Source of the DNA: Gracilimonas sp965227215 | Lineage (GTDB): Bacteria > Bacteroidota > Rhodothermia > Balneolales > Balneolaceae | Length of the DNA: 64,000 bases | Direction: 5' to 3' | Assembly (NCBI GenBank): GCA_965227215.1 | Contig: OZ245729.1 | Coordinates: 372,001-436,000, forward strand | Notes under the pieces: generated by a model | What the model saw: only the letters and a program-made list of their open reading frames with translations | Told to the model about the DNA's origin: nothing | Databases searched by the model: none | Part shown: piece after piece, positions 1 to 9,315 of the stretch | Layout: each line of letters opens with the position of its first letter | Numbering within the stretch: the stretch's first letter is position 1 | Position numbers and translations under genes: made by a program

Positions 1-277
1 GTCCACTATTACTTGATGGACCGAGTGTGCCTAGCGGATTCCAATCATTATACCAGAAAAAGAAGACGACCAGAAATACCGCGAGAACAATGGAGTCTCG
101 TTTTAGGGTGCTTTTTGCTTCGTTCTCGTATTCAGGTCGCACGTAATTCAAAAAACCGGTCTCATCTTGTTCATCCCCTCCATCGGTTCCAAGATCTAAT
201 TCCGGCTCCTGTTCTGCATCATTGTTATGCAGATGGTTCTTAATGCGATTGCTATGTTTATCTTTCTGACCTGCCAT
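1..277 (-). CDS. Hypothetical single-span membrane protein (3' end cut by window edge)
   Basis: An open frame reads on the minus strand from an ATG at 275-277 to base 1 without a stop, giving at least 92 residues. The first 58 or so residues are hydrophilic and very acidic or polar (a run rich in E, D, G and Q), followed by a hydrophobic stretch (SIVLAVFLVVFFFWYN) that would be a single membrane span at about residues 62-77, then a short polar tail that leaves the window. The layout suggests a cytoplasmic N-terminus with one span. No family was recognised. It is transcribed in the same direction as the IcmF gene, about 240 bases downstream of that gene's stop codon. The competing plus-strand frame at 13-243 has no protein-like features. 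Confidence 0.5.
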   Translation of the reverse strand, partial: MAGQKDKHSNRIKNHLHNNDAEQEPELDLGTDGGDEQDETGFLNYVRPEYENEAKSTLKRDSIVLAVFLVVFFFWYNDWNPLGTLGPSSNSG

Positions 278-520
278 AAGATGAAGGTATGAATTGATTT
301 AATAAGATTGTACAGAAAGGATATAAATTCGTCCATCGAAAATCGGTTACTCGATACTCATACAGAATTTCGATGAAACGATTAACGAACTGCCTAATTT
401 AAGAACCCAAATTAGCATAGGGATACCCTGAATCAGGTCCGGGATGACTACTCAGCAATACCAATATCACCTAACTAAAAATGCGAATCTGCGAAATCCA
501 ACAATCCCACAAATCAGTAA

Positions 521-3500
521 TCACATATTGCGCCGATACTGCCCACCAACTTCGTACAGAGCATGCGAGATTTGTCCCAGCGATGCCACCTTCACCGTTT
601 CCATCAGTTCTTCAAACAAGTTGCCATTATTTCGGGCTACTTCTTTAAGTCTTTCGATGGCTTTATCGGCGTCTTTTTCGTTTCGCTTCCAGAATTGCTC
701 CAGATTTTCGATCTGCTGGCGCTTCTCTTCTTCGGTGGATCGGATCAGGTCGATTTCTTTATCGCCTTCTTCTCCTTCCCCTTCTTTCTGGAAAGTATTG
801 ACTCCGATAATCGGAAGCTCGCCGGAATGTTTTTTGGACTCGTAATACAGCGATTCATCCTGAATCTTGCCACGCTGGTACATATTCTCCATAGCACCCA
901 AAACACCACCTCTTTCCGTGATGCGATCGAACTCAGTTAGAATGGCTTCTTCTACTAAATCAGTCAATTCATCAATGAAATACGAACCCTGATTGATGTT
1001 CTCATTCTTAGCTGTTCCCAGCTCTTTGTTGATGATCATCTGAATAGCCAATGCACGACGTACCGACTCCTCAGTCGGAGTGGTAATCGCTTCATCGTAA
1101 GCATTGGTGTGCAATGAGTTGCAATTATCATATATCGCTAATAAAGCCTGCAAAGTCGTACGGATATCATTAAACTGAATCTCCTGTGCATGCAGCGACC
1201 TACCACTGGTTTGAATGTGATATTTCAGCTTCTGTGAACGGTCGTTGGCTTCGTATTTATTCTTCATCGCTACGGCCCAGATACGACGGGCTACACGACC
1301 GATAACCGCGTATTCGGGATCAAGTCCATTACTAAAGAAGAACGAGAGGTTATGGGCAAAATCATCCACATCCAGTCCGCGAGCCAGGTAATACTCCACA
1401 AAGGTAAACCCGTTAGCCAGCGTAAAAGCTGCCTGCGTAATTGGATTTGCTCCCGCTTCTGCAATGTGATATCCGGAGATAGAAACCGAATAGTAATTAC
1501 GAACATTATGCTCGGTGAAATACGTCTGAATGTCGCCCATCATCTTCAGGGCAAATTCGGTTGAAAAAATACAGGTATTTTGCGCCTGATCTTCCTTGAG
1601 AATGTCGGCCTGAACCGTTCCACGAACAACGCTCAGGGTTTTTTCCTTAATTTCGTTGTAGGTGCTTTCGGGAAGTAAGTGATCTCCGGAAATACCGAGT
1701 GTAGCTAATCCAAACTCATCATTTCCTTCCGGAATTTCATTACTGTACTGAGGCTGTTCTACTCCCCGTTCTTCAAAGTAGGCTTTAATCTTCTTCTTGG
1801 CTTCGTCCCATTTTCCGTTCTCTCTGAGGTACCGCTCTACCTCCTGATCGATGGCCGTATTCATAAACATCGCCAGAATCATTGGCGCCGGGCCGTTAAT
1901 GGTCATCGATACCGATGTTTTAGGCGATGTAAGCTCAAAGCCGGAATACAGCTTCTTCATGTCATCCACGGTACAAATGCTGACTCCGGAATTACCGATT
2001 TTGCCATAGATATCCGGTCGGTAACCGGGGTCTTCACCGTACAGTGTTACCGAATCGAAAGCCGTGGAAAGGCGGGCAGCCGGCATCCCTTCACTCACAT
2101 AGTGAAAACGCTTATTGGTTCGTTCAGGGGTTCCTTCACCGGCAAACATCCGGGTTGGGTCCTCTCCCTCCCGCTTGAATGGGAAAACACCGGCCGTATA
2201 AGGAAAATATCCGGGTAGATTTTCTTTTAGAGCAAATTTCAGCTGCTCCCCTTTATTCTTTGTTTTTGGGAGAGCCACACGCGGAATCTGCAATCCACTC
2301 AGTGACTCACGATATAATTTATTTTTGAATGTCTTATCACGAATCTGAACCTCAAAATACTCTTGCTGATATTGCTCAAAAAGCTCTTCCCAGCCTTCAA
2401 GGATTTTCTTTGGAAGAGTATCCAGTTTAGATAACCAGTGTTCCCGCATTTTGGCAAGGTTATCCTGCATCACCTGTTTCTCATCCGGGTTCCAGCTTTC
2501 CAGCTGATCTATGGTTCCCGAAACCTGATCCAGCTTGGAAGCTGCGTCTACCTGCTCTTCCACCCACTCATGGTAATCGCGAACGGTTTCTGAGATTTCA
2601 GATAGATAACGAACCCGCTTTCCGGGGATGATGGCCTGTGCCTGAATATCCTCAGCCGGCTTTGGATTGGTATAAATCTTTGTTTCCCAGCTAATTTCAT
2701 AATGAGCATTGATCTTATCCACCAATGCCTTAAACAAGCGATTCACTCCTTCATCATTGAACTGAGCAGCGATGGTTGGGTAAACCGGCATGTCTTCCTG
2801 CTTGGCATGCCATGAGCCTGTATTTCGGATCATTTGCTTGCGCACATCACGCAAGGCATCCAGCGAGCCTTTCTTCTCAAACTTATTAAGTACCACCAGC
2901 TCAGCCAGATCCAGCATGTTGATTTTTTCAAGCTGTGTGGCCGCTCCATATTCACTCGTCATCACGTACATGGGAACATCAGTGATATCCACGATTTCAG
3001 TACCACTCTGGCCAATTCCTGAAGTTTCTACAATAATCAAATCAAAACCGGCAGCTTTGTAGAGTTCAATAGCTCCAAGTAAGCCTTTACTGGTCGACCG
3101 GTTGGAGGCACGGGTTGCCATACTGCGCATAAACACCCGGTCGGTGTCGATACTGTTCATCCGGATACGATCTCCCAATAAGGCACCGCCTGTTTTCACT
3201 TTAGACGGATCTACTGAAATAATTCCGATGGTGAGGTCTTCAAACTCTGTCAGGAATCGACGAACCAGCTCATCGGTAAGTGAACTTTTCCCAGCCCCAC
3301 CGGTTCCGGTAATACCCACCAGAGGGATGGTTTTATCAGATAACTCAATTTCTTTCCCTTTCCCATCCAGAAGCTTGCCGTCTTTCAGCCCTAAGATATC
3401 TTCATGTTCATTCTCAATGGCCGTCAGCGATCTCGAAAGAGCTATGGTATCACGTTTCTTCAGCTTCTTTAACTCAGGCTTGGCTACCGAGATAGGGTCG

Positions 3501-3994
3501 AAATCACATTCTTCCAGCATGAAATTAATCATACCCTGTAATCCCATTTTACTTCCATCTTCTACCGAGAAAATTCGGGTTACACCGGCTTCATGAAGCT
3601 CTTCAATTTCCGCATCAACAATCACACCGCCACCACCGCCAAATACCTTAATATGGCCGGCTCCGTGTTCCTCAAGCAGTTCAATCATGTATTTGAAGTA
3701 CTCAACATGTCCGCCCTGATAAGAACTTATAGCAATACCCTGCGCATCTTCCTGAATGGCACAGTTCACGATTTCATGCACCGAACGATTATGACCGAGG
3801 TGAATCACCTCTGCACCACTGCTTTGCAGAATTCGGCGCATAATGTTGATACTGGCATCATGGCCATCGAACAAACTGGCAGCCGTCACAAAACGGATTT
3901 TATGCTCCGCCTGATACGGCTCCTGCACGTGGTTATTCTTTTCTGATTTTGCTGCAGCTTTCTTAGCTGGTGTTGTTTTCGTTTTTACCGACAT
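521..3994 (-). CDS. icmF: Fused isobutyryl-CoA mutase IcmF (B12-dependent)
   Basis: Adenosylcobalamin-dependent acyl-CoA mutase fused to its own G-protein chaperone, interconverting isobutyryl-CoA and n-butyryl-CoA in the cytosol. Numbering from an upstream GTG at 4027 (1168 aa): B12-binding domain at about 40-170 with the DGHD cobalt-ligand motif at 54-57; MeaI-type GTPase at about 230-450 with Walker A GTGGAGKSS near 241-249; linker; TIM-barrel mutase domain at about 560-1168 with SGYHIAEAGA at 851-860. At the two positions that separate isobutyryl- from methylmalonyl-CoA mutases, alignment by eye gives Phe628 (in RMFAGEG) and Gln816 (in DQAQNTC), the isobutyryl pattern rather than Tyr/Arg. 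I chose the ATG at 3994 (MSVKTKTTP); the GTG at 4027 adds 11 poorly conserved residues. Full-length and intact. A related acyl-CoA such as pivalyl-CoA is possible as substrate. Confidence 0.95.
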   Translation of the reverse strand: MSVKTKTTPAKKAAAKSEKNNHVQEPYQAEHKIRFVTAASLFDGHDASINIMRRILQSSGAEVIHLGHNRSVHEIVNCAIQEDAQGIAISSYQGGHVEYFKYMIELLEEHGAGHIKVFGGGGGVIVDAEIEELHEAGVTRIFSVEDGSKMGLQGMINFMLEECDFDPISVAKPELKKLKKRDTIALSRSLTAIENEHEDILGLKDGKLLDGKGKEIELSDKTIPLVGITGTGGAGKSSLTDELVRRFLTEFEDLTIGIISVDPSKVKTGGALLGDRIRMNSIDTDRVFMRSMATRASNRSTSKGLLGAIELYKAAGFDLIIVETSGIGQSGTEIVDITDVPMYVMTSEYGAATQLEKINMLDLAELVVLNKFEKKGSLDALRDVRKQMIRNTGSWHAKQEDMPVYPTIAAQFNDEGVNRLFKALVDKINAHYEISWETKIYTNPKPAEDIQAQAIIPGKRVRYLSEISETVRDYHEWVEEQVDAASKLDQVSGTIDQLESWNPDEKQVMQDNLAKMREHWLSKLDTLPKKILEGWEELFEQYQQEYFEVQIRDKTFKNKLYRESLSGLQIPRVALPKTKNKGEQLKFALKENLPGYFPYTAGVFPFKREGEDPTRMFAGEGTPERTNKRFHYVSEGMPAARLSTAFDSVTLYGEDPGYRPDIYGKIGNSGVSICTVDDMKKLYSGFELTSPKTSVSMTINGPAPMILAMFMNTAIDQEVERYLRENGKWDEAKKKIKAYFEERGVEQPQYSNEIPEGNDEFGLATLGISGDHLLPESTYNEIKEKTLSVVRGTVQADILKEDQAQNTCIFSTEFALKMMGDIQTYFTEHNVRNYYSVSISGYHIAEAGANPITQAAFTLANGFTFVEYYLARGLDVDDFAHNLSFFFSNGLDPEYAVIGRVARRIWAVAMKNKYEANDRSQKLKYHIQTSGRSLHAQEIQFNDIRTTLQALLAIYDNCNSLHTNAYDEAITTPTEESVRRALAIQMIINKELGTAKNENINQGSYFIDELTDLVEEAILTEFDRITERGGVLGAMENMYQRGKIQDESLYYESKKHSGELPIIGVNTFQKEGEGEEGDKEIDLIRSTEEEKRQQIENLEQFWKRNEKDADKAIERLKEVARNNGNLFEELMETVKVASLGQISHALYEVGGQYRRNM

Positions 3995-4082
3995 AATCTT
4001 TTTTCTTGATATTGGAAGCGGTTCCACAAGATATGGAAATGATCAGGAAGTATTAAGTGCCTTATGCAATATTATCACTCAA

Positions 4083-4982
4083 TCAGGATGTGGCGTTTTC
4101 TTCACCATCTACGCTTTTGGTTGGACTGTTTTTATAAACCAACGTTCGATATGGAAATGGTATTTCGATTCCTTCCGCGTCAAATCGTTTTTTAATGCTT
4201 TCCAACAGGTCGCAGCCCATGACAAACGCATCTGGCGGGTTACTTGCCCAACTCCAGGCTCTTAAATTCACGGATGATTCACCCATCATGACAACCCGCA
4301 CAGGGACAATATCTTCGCCTGTCTCAATTTGTTCTTCTGTCCGAACATCTACAAAGTTCGGATGCTTAAGCACCTCTTCTTTCATGATCTTTTTGGCAAG
4401 ATCAATATCAGAATCGTAACTGATGCCCATGTCAATCCATTTACAGATTTTGTCGTCCTCGTAGTTTGAATTGATGACTACTTCATTACTGATCACCGAA
4501 TTGGGGATGATAATCCGCTTATTTTCGAAGTTCCGGATTACCGTATGGCGAAGGTTAATATCTTCAACAACACCGGTAAGATCGGTTCTTACCTGGATTC
4601 GGTCTGAAATCTTATACGGTTTAAAAAGAACGATGAACAAACCGCTAATCACATTGGAAAGAGCAGCCTGTGATGCAAAACCAACCGCTACGGCCAATAA
4701 ACCTGCACCTGCCAGCAACGATGCGGCTATTACCCGAAGCTGAGGAATCATATAAATAGCAAAACTGCTCCCGGCAAGGTAAATAAGTACGATTATGGAC
4801 CGCTTAAAAAACACCAGGCTGGTTACATCATCATTGTCTTCCGCTTCGCGATTGCGTTTGATAATGGCATTCAAAACCTTCGAAGTAATCCCGGCAATAA
4901 CGATGGTAAAAAGTATAATCACCCCTATAAGAATGGGCAGATGCCAGATCTCGTCGATATACGTTGAAAGCAGTTCTTTCAT
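4083..4982 (-). CDS. MscS-family mechanosensitive ion channel
   Basis: Small-conductance mechanosensitive channel of 299 residues in the inner membrane, releasing osmolytes on hypo-osmotic shock. Three spans are visible: TM1 about 13-35, TM2 about 60-80, and the glycine/alanine-rich pore helix TM3 about 84-121 (AGAGLLAVAVGFASQAALSN). The MscS beta domain follows, with KPYKISDRIQV and the NSVISNEVVIN segment near 161-171, then the cytoplasmic alpha/beta vestibule. Length and order match plain MscS/YnaI-type channels with no extra N-terminal spans. Its start lies 3 bases past the stop of the upstream Ig-like lipoprotein gene, so the two are very likely cotranscribed. Confidence 0.93.
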   Translation of the reverse strand: MKELLSTYIDEIWHLPILIGVIILFTIVIAGITSKVLNAIIKRNREAEDNDDVTSLVFFKRSIIVLIYLAGSSFAIYMIPQLRVIAASLLAGAGLLAVAVGFASQAALSNVISGLFIVLFKPYKISDRIQVRTDLTGVVEDINLRHTVIRNFENKRIIIPNSVISNEVVINSNYEDDKICKWIDMGISYDSDIDLAKKIMKEEVLKHPNFVDVRTEEQIETGEDIVPVRVVMMGESSVNLRAWSWASNPPDAFVMGCDLLESIKKRFDAEGIEIPFPYRTLVYKNSPTKSVDGEENATS

Positions 4983-4985
4983 GTT

Positions 4986-6608
4986 TTAGTCGAATGTAAT
5001 GTTCACTTCTGAAGTAAAACCTTCCTGAACCTTTAAATTCCGCTGCACATAATAATGCTCGGGAGCGTTGAATGGAATTACGGTACCCCGGTCCCATTCC
5101 TCGTTTCCATTTTCATCTCTGAATAGTATAAGAGTGTAAGAAAGCGGAGGCAATCCTGAGAGTATGGTTGACTGACCAAATGAGGTAAACAGCCGTTCTT
5201 CTCCTCCAGGCATTAGTAATTGTACATAATGGATATCAGAAGAATCAACATTTTGCAGATTGATTTCGATCTCTCCGTATTCCGTAGAATCCCAAACTTC
5301 CGGCTCAAACAATTTCCTTCTCAGGGTTTTTGGGTTCCATGCCAAAAACTGGTAATCCACTCCCTCAATCCATTCCCCTTGGGGTGAAACCCATAACTCA
5401 TTTCGGTTCGCCTGGACTTCGGGCCAGTCCTCAAAATCCACCTGCCCCTCTATAACTACGAGCGAATCTGTTATTTCCGGCTCTGTTATCGGAGCAGCAT
5501 AGGTCACTTTGAAAATTTCATCCTGAAGCAGGCCATTAGTTCCATTAGCAGCAATGATGCGCTGACTCGTGGTGTCTTCCTGCGCTGTTCCTGTAAAGGC
5601 CATCTCTTCCGTTTTGAGCGGGTTACCGGCTGCATCCGTAAAGCCTGAAAGACGCAGTGTATATTCCTGATTATCCAGCAAAGGCAACTCGCTCTGTGCA
5701 AAAGCTACAAAAAGTTCGCTTTCAGGAATATATAATGGGTAAGCCGTAGTATAATTTTCTCCGGCAGAATCCTGAATTACAATTTCTACATCCTCTTCTA
5801 TGCTGATGTTCTCGCTGAATCGTAAGCGCATACGGTTGGTTGAGAATAATCCCACTCCTTGCAGGGTCGGGGCAATGGAGTCAACCTGAGCGGCATAAAT
5901 TACATCGAGAGTATCACTGCCTTCTTTTTCCAGGGTTATGAACTCATCAAAGAACGGATAGGCAGACTCACTTCCCCGGTCCCATCTCTTATTTCGGTTA
6001 CGATCATCCACCAAAAGAGCCTTGTATCGGCCATCCGCTAAATATGAAAACCGGAATACACCACCTGTGTCCGTTTGGGCTTCGTAACTGGCTTTACCGC
6101 TTAAATCAAAGGGCTGGCGATATAACAAAACTCTTCGATCTCCCGCTCCTGTACCATCGCCGGCCATTCTGATACGGCCCATAATCTCCCCCTCATCAAT
6201 TTCATCTCCTGTTGAGATAGCAAGGGTTACCGGGCGCTCCATTTTATTTCCACGTGTATCTGCAAAATCAGTACCCAGTTTTATAATAACAGTTGTGGAA
6301 TCCGGAAAGGACTTTTCGAATTCAATAGTCATCGTTTTTCTGCTCCAGGACACATCGTAATCTATCCCTAAATCAGGTTCAACGGTAATGGCATCTTGTA
6401 CGGAAGAACGTCCGATAAATTCATCGAACTGAAATACAAAGGTGCGTCCGCCGAAATTAGTAGTACCCGTTTCCGGAGAAGTGTATTCAACTTTGGGGCC
6501 GGCTTTATCTGCAGGTCCGCCTGTTGGAGCTATGGGAGTGGCACAGGCAGCCATTCCGGCAATAATCAATCCAAATAATAGAAAAAGAAGCTTTTGTCGG
6601 GTTTTCAA
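4986..6608 (-). CDS. Ig-like (SbsA/Big_5-type) domain lipoprotein
   Basis: Predicted exported lipoprotein of 540 residues. The N-terminus has a basic start, a hydrophobic core and a lipobox ending MAAC with Cys22. An SbsA-type Ig-like domain (about 35-135) contains the typical pattern of VEYTSPETGTTNF, then FDEFIGRSSV, then ITVEPD. Later segments have the EGxVxDxNRNKRWDRGSE style seen in Bacteroidota 'Ig-like domain-containing' surface lipoproteins. Function is unknown; the family is common in Bacteroidota, and a cell-envelope role is inferred. The start codon is TTG; no in-frame ATG lies between it and the lipobox, and a TAnnTTTG box sits about 27 bases upstream, consistent with a short leader. 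It precedes the MscS gene with a 3-base gap. Confidence 0.8.
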   Translation of the reverse strand: MKTRQKLLFLLFGLIIAGMAACATPIAPTGGPADKAGPKVEYTSPETGTTNFGGRTFVFQFDEFIGRSSVQDAITVEPDLGIDYDVSWSRKTMTIEFEKSFPDSTTVIIKLGTDFADTRGNKMERPVTLAISTGDEIDEGEIMGRIRMAGDGTGAGDRRVLLYRQPFDLSGKASYEAQTDTGGVFRFSYLADGRYKALLVDDRNRNKRWDRGSESAYPFFDEFITLEKEGSDTLDVIYAAQVDSIAPTLQGVGLFSTNRMRLRFSENISIEEDVEIVIQDSAGENYTTAYPLYIPESELFVAFAQSELPLLDNQEYTLRLSGFTDAAGNPLKTEEMAFTGTAQEDTTSQRIIAANGTNGLLQDEIFKVTYAAPITEPEITDSLVVIEGQVDFEDWPEVQANRNELWVSPQGEWIEGVDYQFLAWNPKTLRRKLFEPEVWDSTEYGEIEINLQNVDSSDIHYVQLLMPGGEERLFTSFGQSTILSGLPPLSYTLILFRDENGNEEWDRGTVIPFNAPEHYYVQRNLKVQEGFTSEVNITFD

Positions 6609-6931
6609 CAGATGTAGTTCTATTTGTTAAAGCCCAAATATAGGCATTTTGCGCTCCCTGTCGAATGAGAACTTTTATGGATTTTATTCCTGGAGTGAAT
6701 AACGATTACTGGGGATATAATGCGTAAATCACAGCCTCATCGGATCGACATATGGGGGAATTCCTAAAGAATAAAACCCGGACCAATACGCCTATTTTAA
6801 TTACCCTTTTTTAGTACATAAAAAATCAGGATTGATTGGGAAAGAGCTAAGAATTTCCATATCTATTCTTTATAATATATCTGTGAGTCATTTGGTTGAT
6901 GAACAAAGCAAACAGTGAAAGTTTTTAGCTT
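6609..6931. other. Divergent intergenic region
   Basis: 323 bases between the divergent Ig-lipoprotein (minus) and COG3014-like (plus) genes. A -7-like box for the minus gene is at 6635-6642. On the plus side TATAAT-like AT-rich sequence occurs near 6867-6880, about 55 bases before the start at 6932, but without a convincing partner box. No tRNA, RNA gene or repeat was seen. Confidence 0.5.
6635..6642 (-). promoter_or_regulatory. Bacteroidota-type -7 element (TATATTTG) for the Ig-lipoprotein operon
   Basis: Reading on the minus strand, TATATTTG fits TAnnTTTG, with TTCG 19 bases further upstream in the place of the -33 TTTG box. The start codon at 6608 lies 26 bases beyond, implying a leader of about 20 bases. 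The match is by eye only. Confidence 0.45.
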
Positions 6932-8236
6932 ATGAGACGGTTAACGGGGTTCGTTGCTTTACTTTTTTTGATGAGTGGATGTGCTGCTTACCAGCTGGAT
7001 TCGGCACAAAATGAGTTGCGTACATCATTTGCCTCCGGCGATTATACTTCAACCGTTGAGCTTATCGAAAAGCTTGACAAACAGGAGGTCTATCAAAACA
7101 AAGAAAAGGTGTTGCTTCATCTTGAACATGGACTGGTAAACCACTTTGCCAGTAACTATGAGCAGAGCAGTTATCATTTTACCGAAGCTGAGAATGAGAT
7201 GGACGTCCTTTTCACGAAAAGCGTCAGCCGTGCTATAAAATCCTTTGTAGTTAACGACAATACTCTCGCCTACGATGGTGAAGATTATGAGGATATTTAC
7301 CTCAACATTTTTAAATGCCTCAACTACATTCACCTTAATGAGCTGGAAAGCGCCCTGGTAGAGGTACGTCGGGTGACGTACAAGCTTGAGCGTTTGGATC
7401 AAAAGTACAACGGACTAGTGGAATCTTTGTCTAAAGCAGATACCACCAGCACTGATGAGCTTGAATGGAAGGCCGGTGATACAAATATCCAGAATAGCGC
7501 ACTTGGACGCTACTTATCAACTATTCTGTATGCCAAAACCAACAAACCTGATGATGCCCGCATCGAGTACGAGAATTTACTGAAGGCCTATAGGGAGCAA
7601 CCTTCTGTGTATAGCACGGGGCCTAATGAAAGTCATTTACGACAGATTACCGAACCGGACCGGTATAATGTGCTGGTTCAGGCTTTTGCGGGAAGAGCTC
7701 CTATAAAGGAACAAAACGATATCCGGCTTTATCTTGATGAAACTGATACCTATCTCAAGTTTTCGCTCCCAAGCCTCAAAACATTCAACTCTCGGGTAAG
7801 CAGAGTTAAAGTGAATTTTGAAGGAGGCAAAACAATTGAGCTGGATCTGATTGAAGAGATGGATCTAGTAGCCAAGGAAGTGTATAAAGTTAAAGAACCC
7901 ATTATTTATGCCCGGACTTTTGTGCGAACCTTCCTTAAAGCTGCGGCAGCTGCTAAAATGAAAAAGGAAGCCAAGAAGGAAGATGAGACACTGGGAAGTA
8001 TTGTCAATATTTTGGGGAAAATTGCCCAGGAAACTACCGAAAAAGCTGATTTAAGAAGCTGGCAAACCATGCCGGGCAAAGCCTATGCTACCGTTTTAAA
8101 TCTCCCCCCGGGCGAACACCTTGTTGAGGTACAGTATTTCGGCCATTCGGGGCAACTTATCTATTCACAACCTCAAACCATTACCGTTCAGGAAAATGAA
8201 ACCTTGAAACTGGTAGAGTCGATCTACTGGAATTAA
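6932..8236 (+). CDS. COG3014-like outer-membrane lipoprotein
   Basis: Lipoprotein of 434 residues with signal peptide and lipobox MSGC (Cys17). The mature part is helical and TPR-like at about 30-240 (for example HLEHGLVNHFASNYEQSS and IFKCLNYIHLNELESALVEV), followed by a C-terminal beta-rich domain ending in an HLVEVQYFG stretch. The fold order resembles the uncharacterised COG3014 family. It is the first of three consecutive exported lipoproteins (COG3014-like, LPP20-like, LpoB-like) separated by 23 and 12 bases, an arrangement known to me from other Gram-negatives. A cell-wall or outer-membrane scaffold role is inferred from these neighbours, not from this sequence. Confidence 0.75.
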   Translation: MRRLTGFVALLFLMSGCAAYQLDSAQNELRTSFASGDYTSTVELIEKLDKQEVYQNKEKVLLHLEHGLVNHFASNYEQSSYHFTEAENEMDVLFTKSVSRAIKSFVVNDNTLAYDGEDYEDIYLNIFKCLNYIHLNELESALVEVRRVTYKLERLDQKYNGLVESLSKADTTSTDELEWKAGDTNIQNSALGRYLSTILYAKTNKPDDARIEYENLLKAYREQPSVYSTGPNESHLRQITEPDRYNVLVQAFAGRAPIKEQNDIRLYLDETDTYLKFSLPSLKTFNSRVSRVKVNFEGGKTIELDLIEEMDLVAKEVYKVKEPIIYARTFVRTFLKAAAAAKMKKEAKKEDETLGSIVNILGKIAQETTEKADLRSWQTMPGKAYATVLNLPPGEHLVEVQYFGHSGQLIYSQPQTITVQENETLKLVESIYWN

Positions 8237-8259
8237 TTCCGAATCTATATCTGATTATC

Positions 8260-9303
8260 ATGAACAAGACCTTAATTCTGCTATTTGTTCTTTCTCCCCT
8301 CCTTTTGTGGGGATGTAGTACACCTAAAAGCACTTCATCAGGAAGTAATGGCATTCCAAACTGGGTGAATAATCCGGCTAGTGAATTTAATGAACAGAAA
8401 TACCTGATGGCTGTTGGAAGTGGAAGTACCCTGAACGAAGCTCGCGGTGATGCCTTTGCCAGTCTGTCACAGATTTTTCAGATGGATATTAATGCCACAG
8501 AGCAGGTTACTTCTGAGTTTATCGACCGCAACATCAATAATCAGCTGTATTCGGAAAGCACATCCCAGCTTTTGAATAACATCAAAATCGGGACGAATCA
8601 GGAATTAATGAATACCTCCATCCTTACTTCGGAAGTGGATAAATTCGGCACTTACCATGCTCTTGCCGGAATGGATCGTGCAGAGTCATCCAGGATATAT
8701 AATCAGGAAATTTCAAACAACCAGATCAAAATAAATGAGCTCGAGCAAAATGCAGACAGTGAAAGTAACATCCTTCAGAAACTGGTACTTCTGAAAAAAG
8801 CACAGTCTTTTGCAGCTGCCAATAAAATCTTAACCCGGCAGCTGAATATAATACGGGGCGGAGCAGGAACCGGTGGTGAAGCAACTCAAACACTGGTCCG
8901 GCTTCAGGAAAAATTTCGAACGGCTCAACAAAAAGCTATTGTAAGGCTGTCAACCGATAGCGCCACATCCAGTGTAAAAGCCGCCGTAGCCAGTGTATTA
9001 CAGAATGCCGGGTTTACCATCACTGAAGAGACCAATGACGATGCCATTCTGGAAGTTGATGTAAACTATCAAACCCAGGAAGCCAATTTAAACCGAAATG
9101 ATGCCGAGTTTGTGAAATGGGAACTCGTGATTGAAGTCAACGACCTGCAGACAAACCGTTCCTTTAAAACCTATATGACTGAAGGCCGGGATGGTGCCCC
9201 CTCCTATTCCGATGCACTCAAAAGAGCTGATTTCACCGCACGCTCCAAAATCGAAAAAGATTTTAATACCTTCCTGAATAACGAACTTTTGCAAATCAAC
9301 TAA
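8260..9303 (+). CDS. LPP20-family lipoprotein
   Basis: Lipoprotein of 347 residues: signal peptide with lipobox LWGC (Cys19), then a Ser/Thr/Gly linker. An LPP20-like domain (about 30-150) contains the PNWVNNP opening, the GSGSTLNEARGDAFASLSQ helix and a later YHALAGMDRAES strand. A coiled helical segment at about 145-230 and a second alpha/beta domain (about 230-345), with an EVDVNYQT strand and a RADFTARSKIEKDF helix, complete the protein. LPP20 proteins are outer-membrane lipoproteins of unknown biochemical role. It is the middle gene of the lipoprotein trio and is probably cotranscribed with both neighbours. Confidence 0.85.
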   Translation: MNKTLILLFVLSPLLLWGCSTPKSTSSGSNGIPNWVNNPASEFNEQKYLMAVGSGSTLNEARGDAFASLSQIFQMDINATEQVTSEFIDRNINNQLYSESTSQLLNNIKIGTNQELMNTSILTSEVDKFGTYHALAGMDRAESSRIYNQEISNNQIKINELEQNADSESNILQKLVLLKKAQSFAAANKILTRQLNIIRGGAGTGGEATQTLVRLQEKFRTAQQKAIVRLSTDSATSSVKAAVASVLQNAGFTITEETNDDAILEVDVNYQTQEANLNRNDAEFVKWELVIEVNDLQTNRSFKTYMTEGRDGAPSYSDALKRADFTARSKIEKDFNTFLNNELLQIN

Positions 9304-9315
9304 TAACTACGAATT

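Noticed and set aside
13..243. Plus-strand open frame of 76 codons at the left edge
   Set aside because: The minus-strand frame from 277 has a sensible membrane-protein pattern and no stop; the plus-strand frame is arginine-rich and has no domain.
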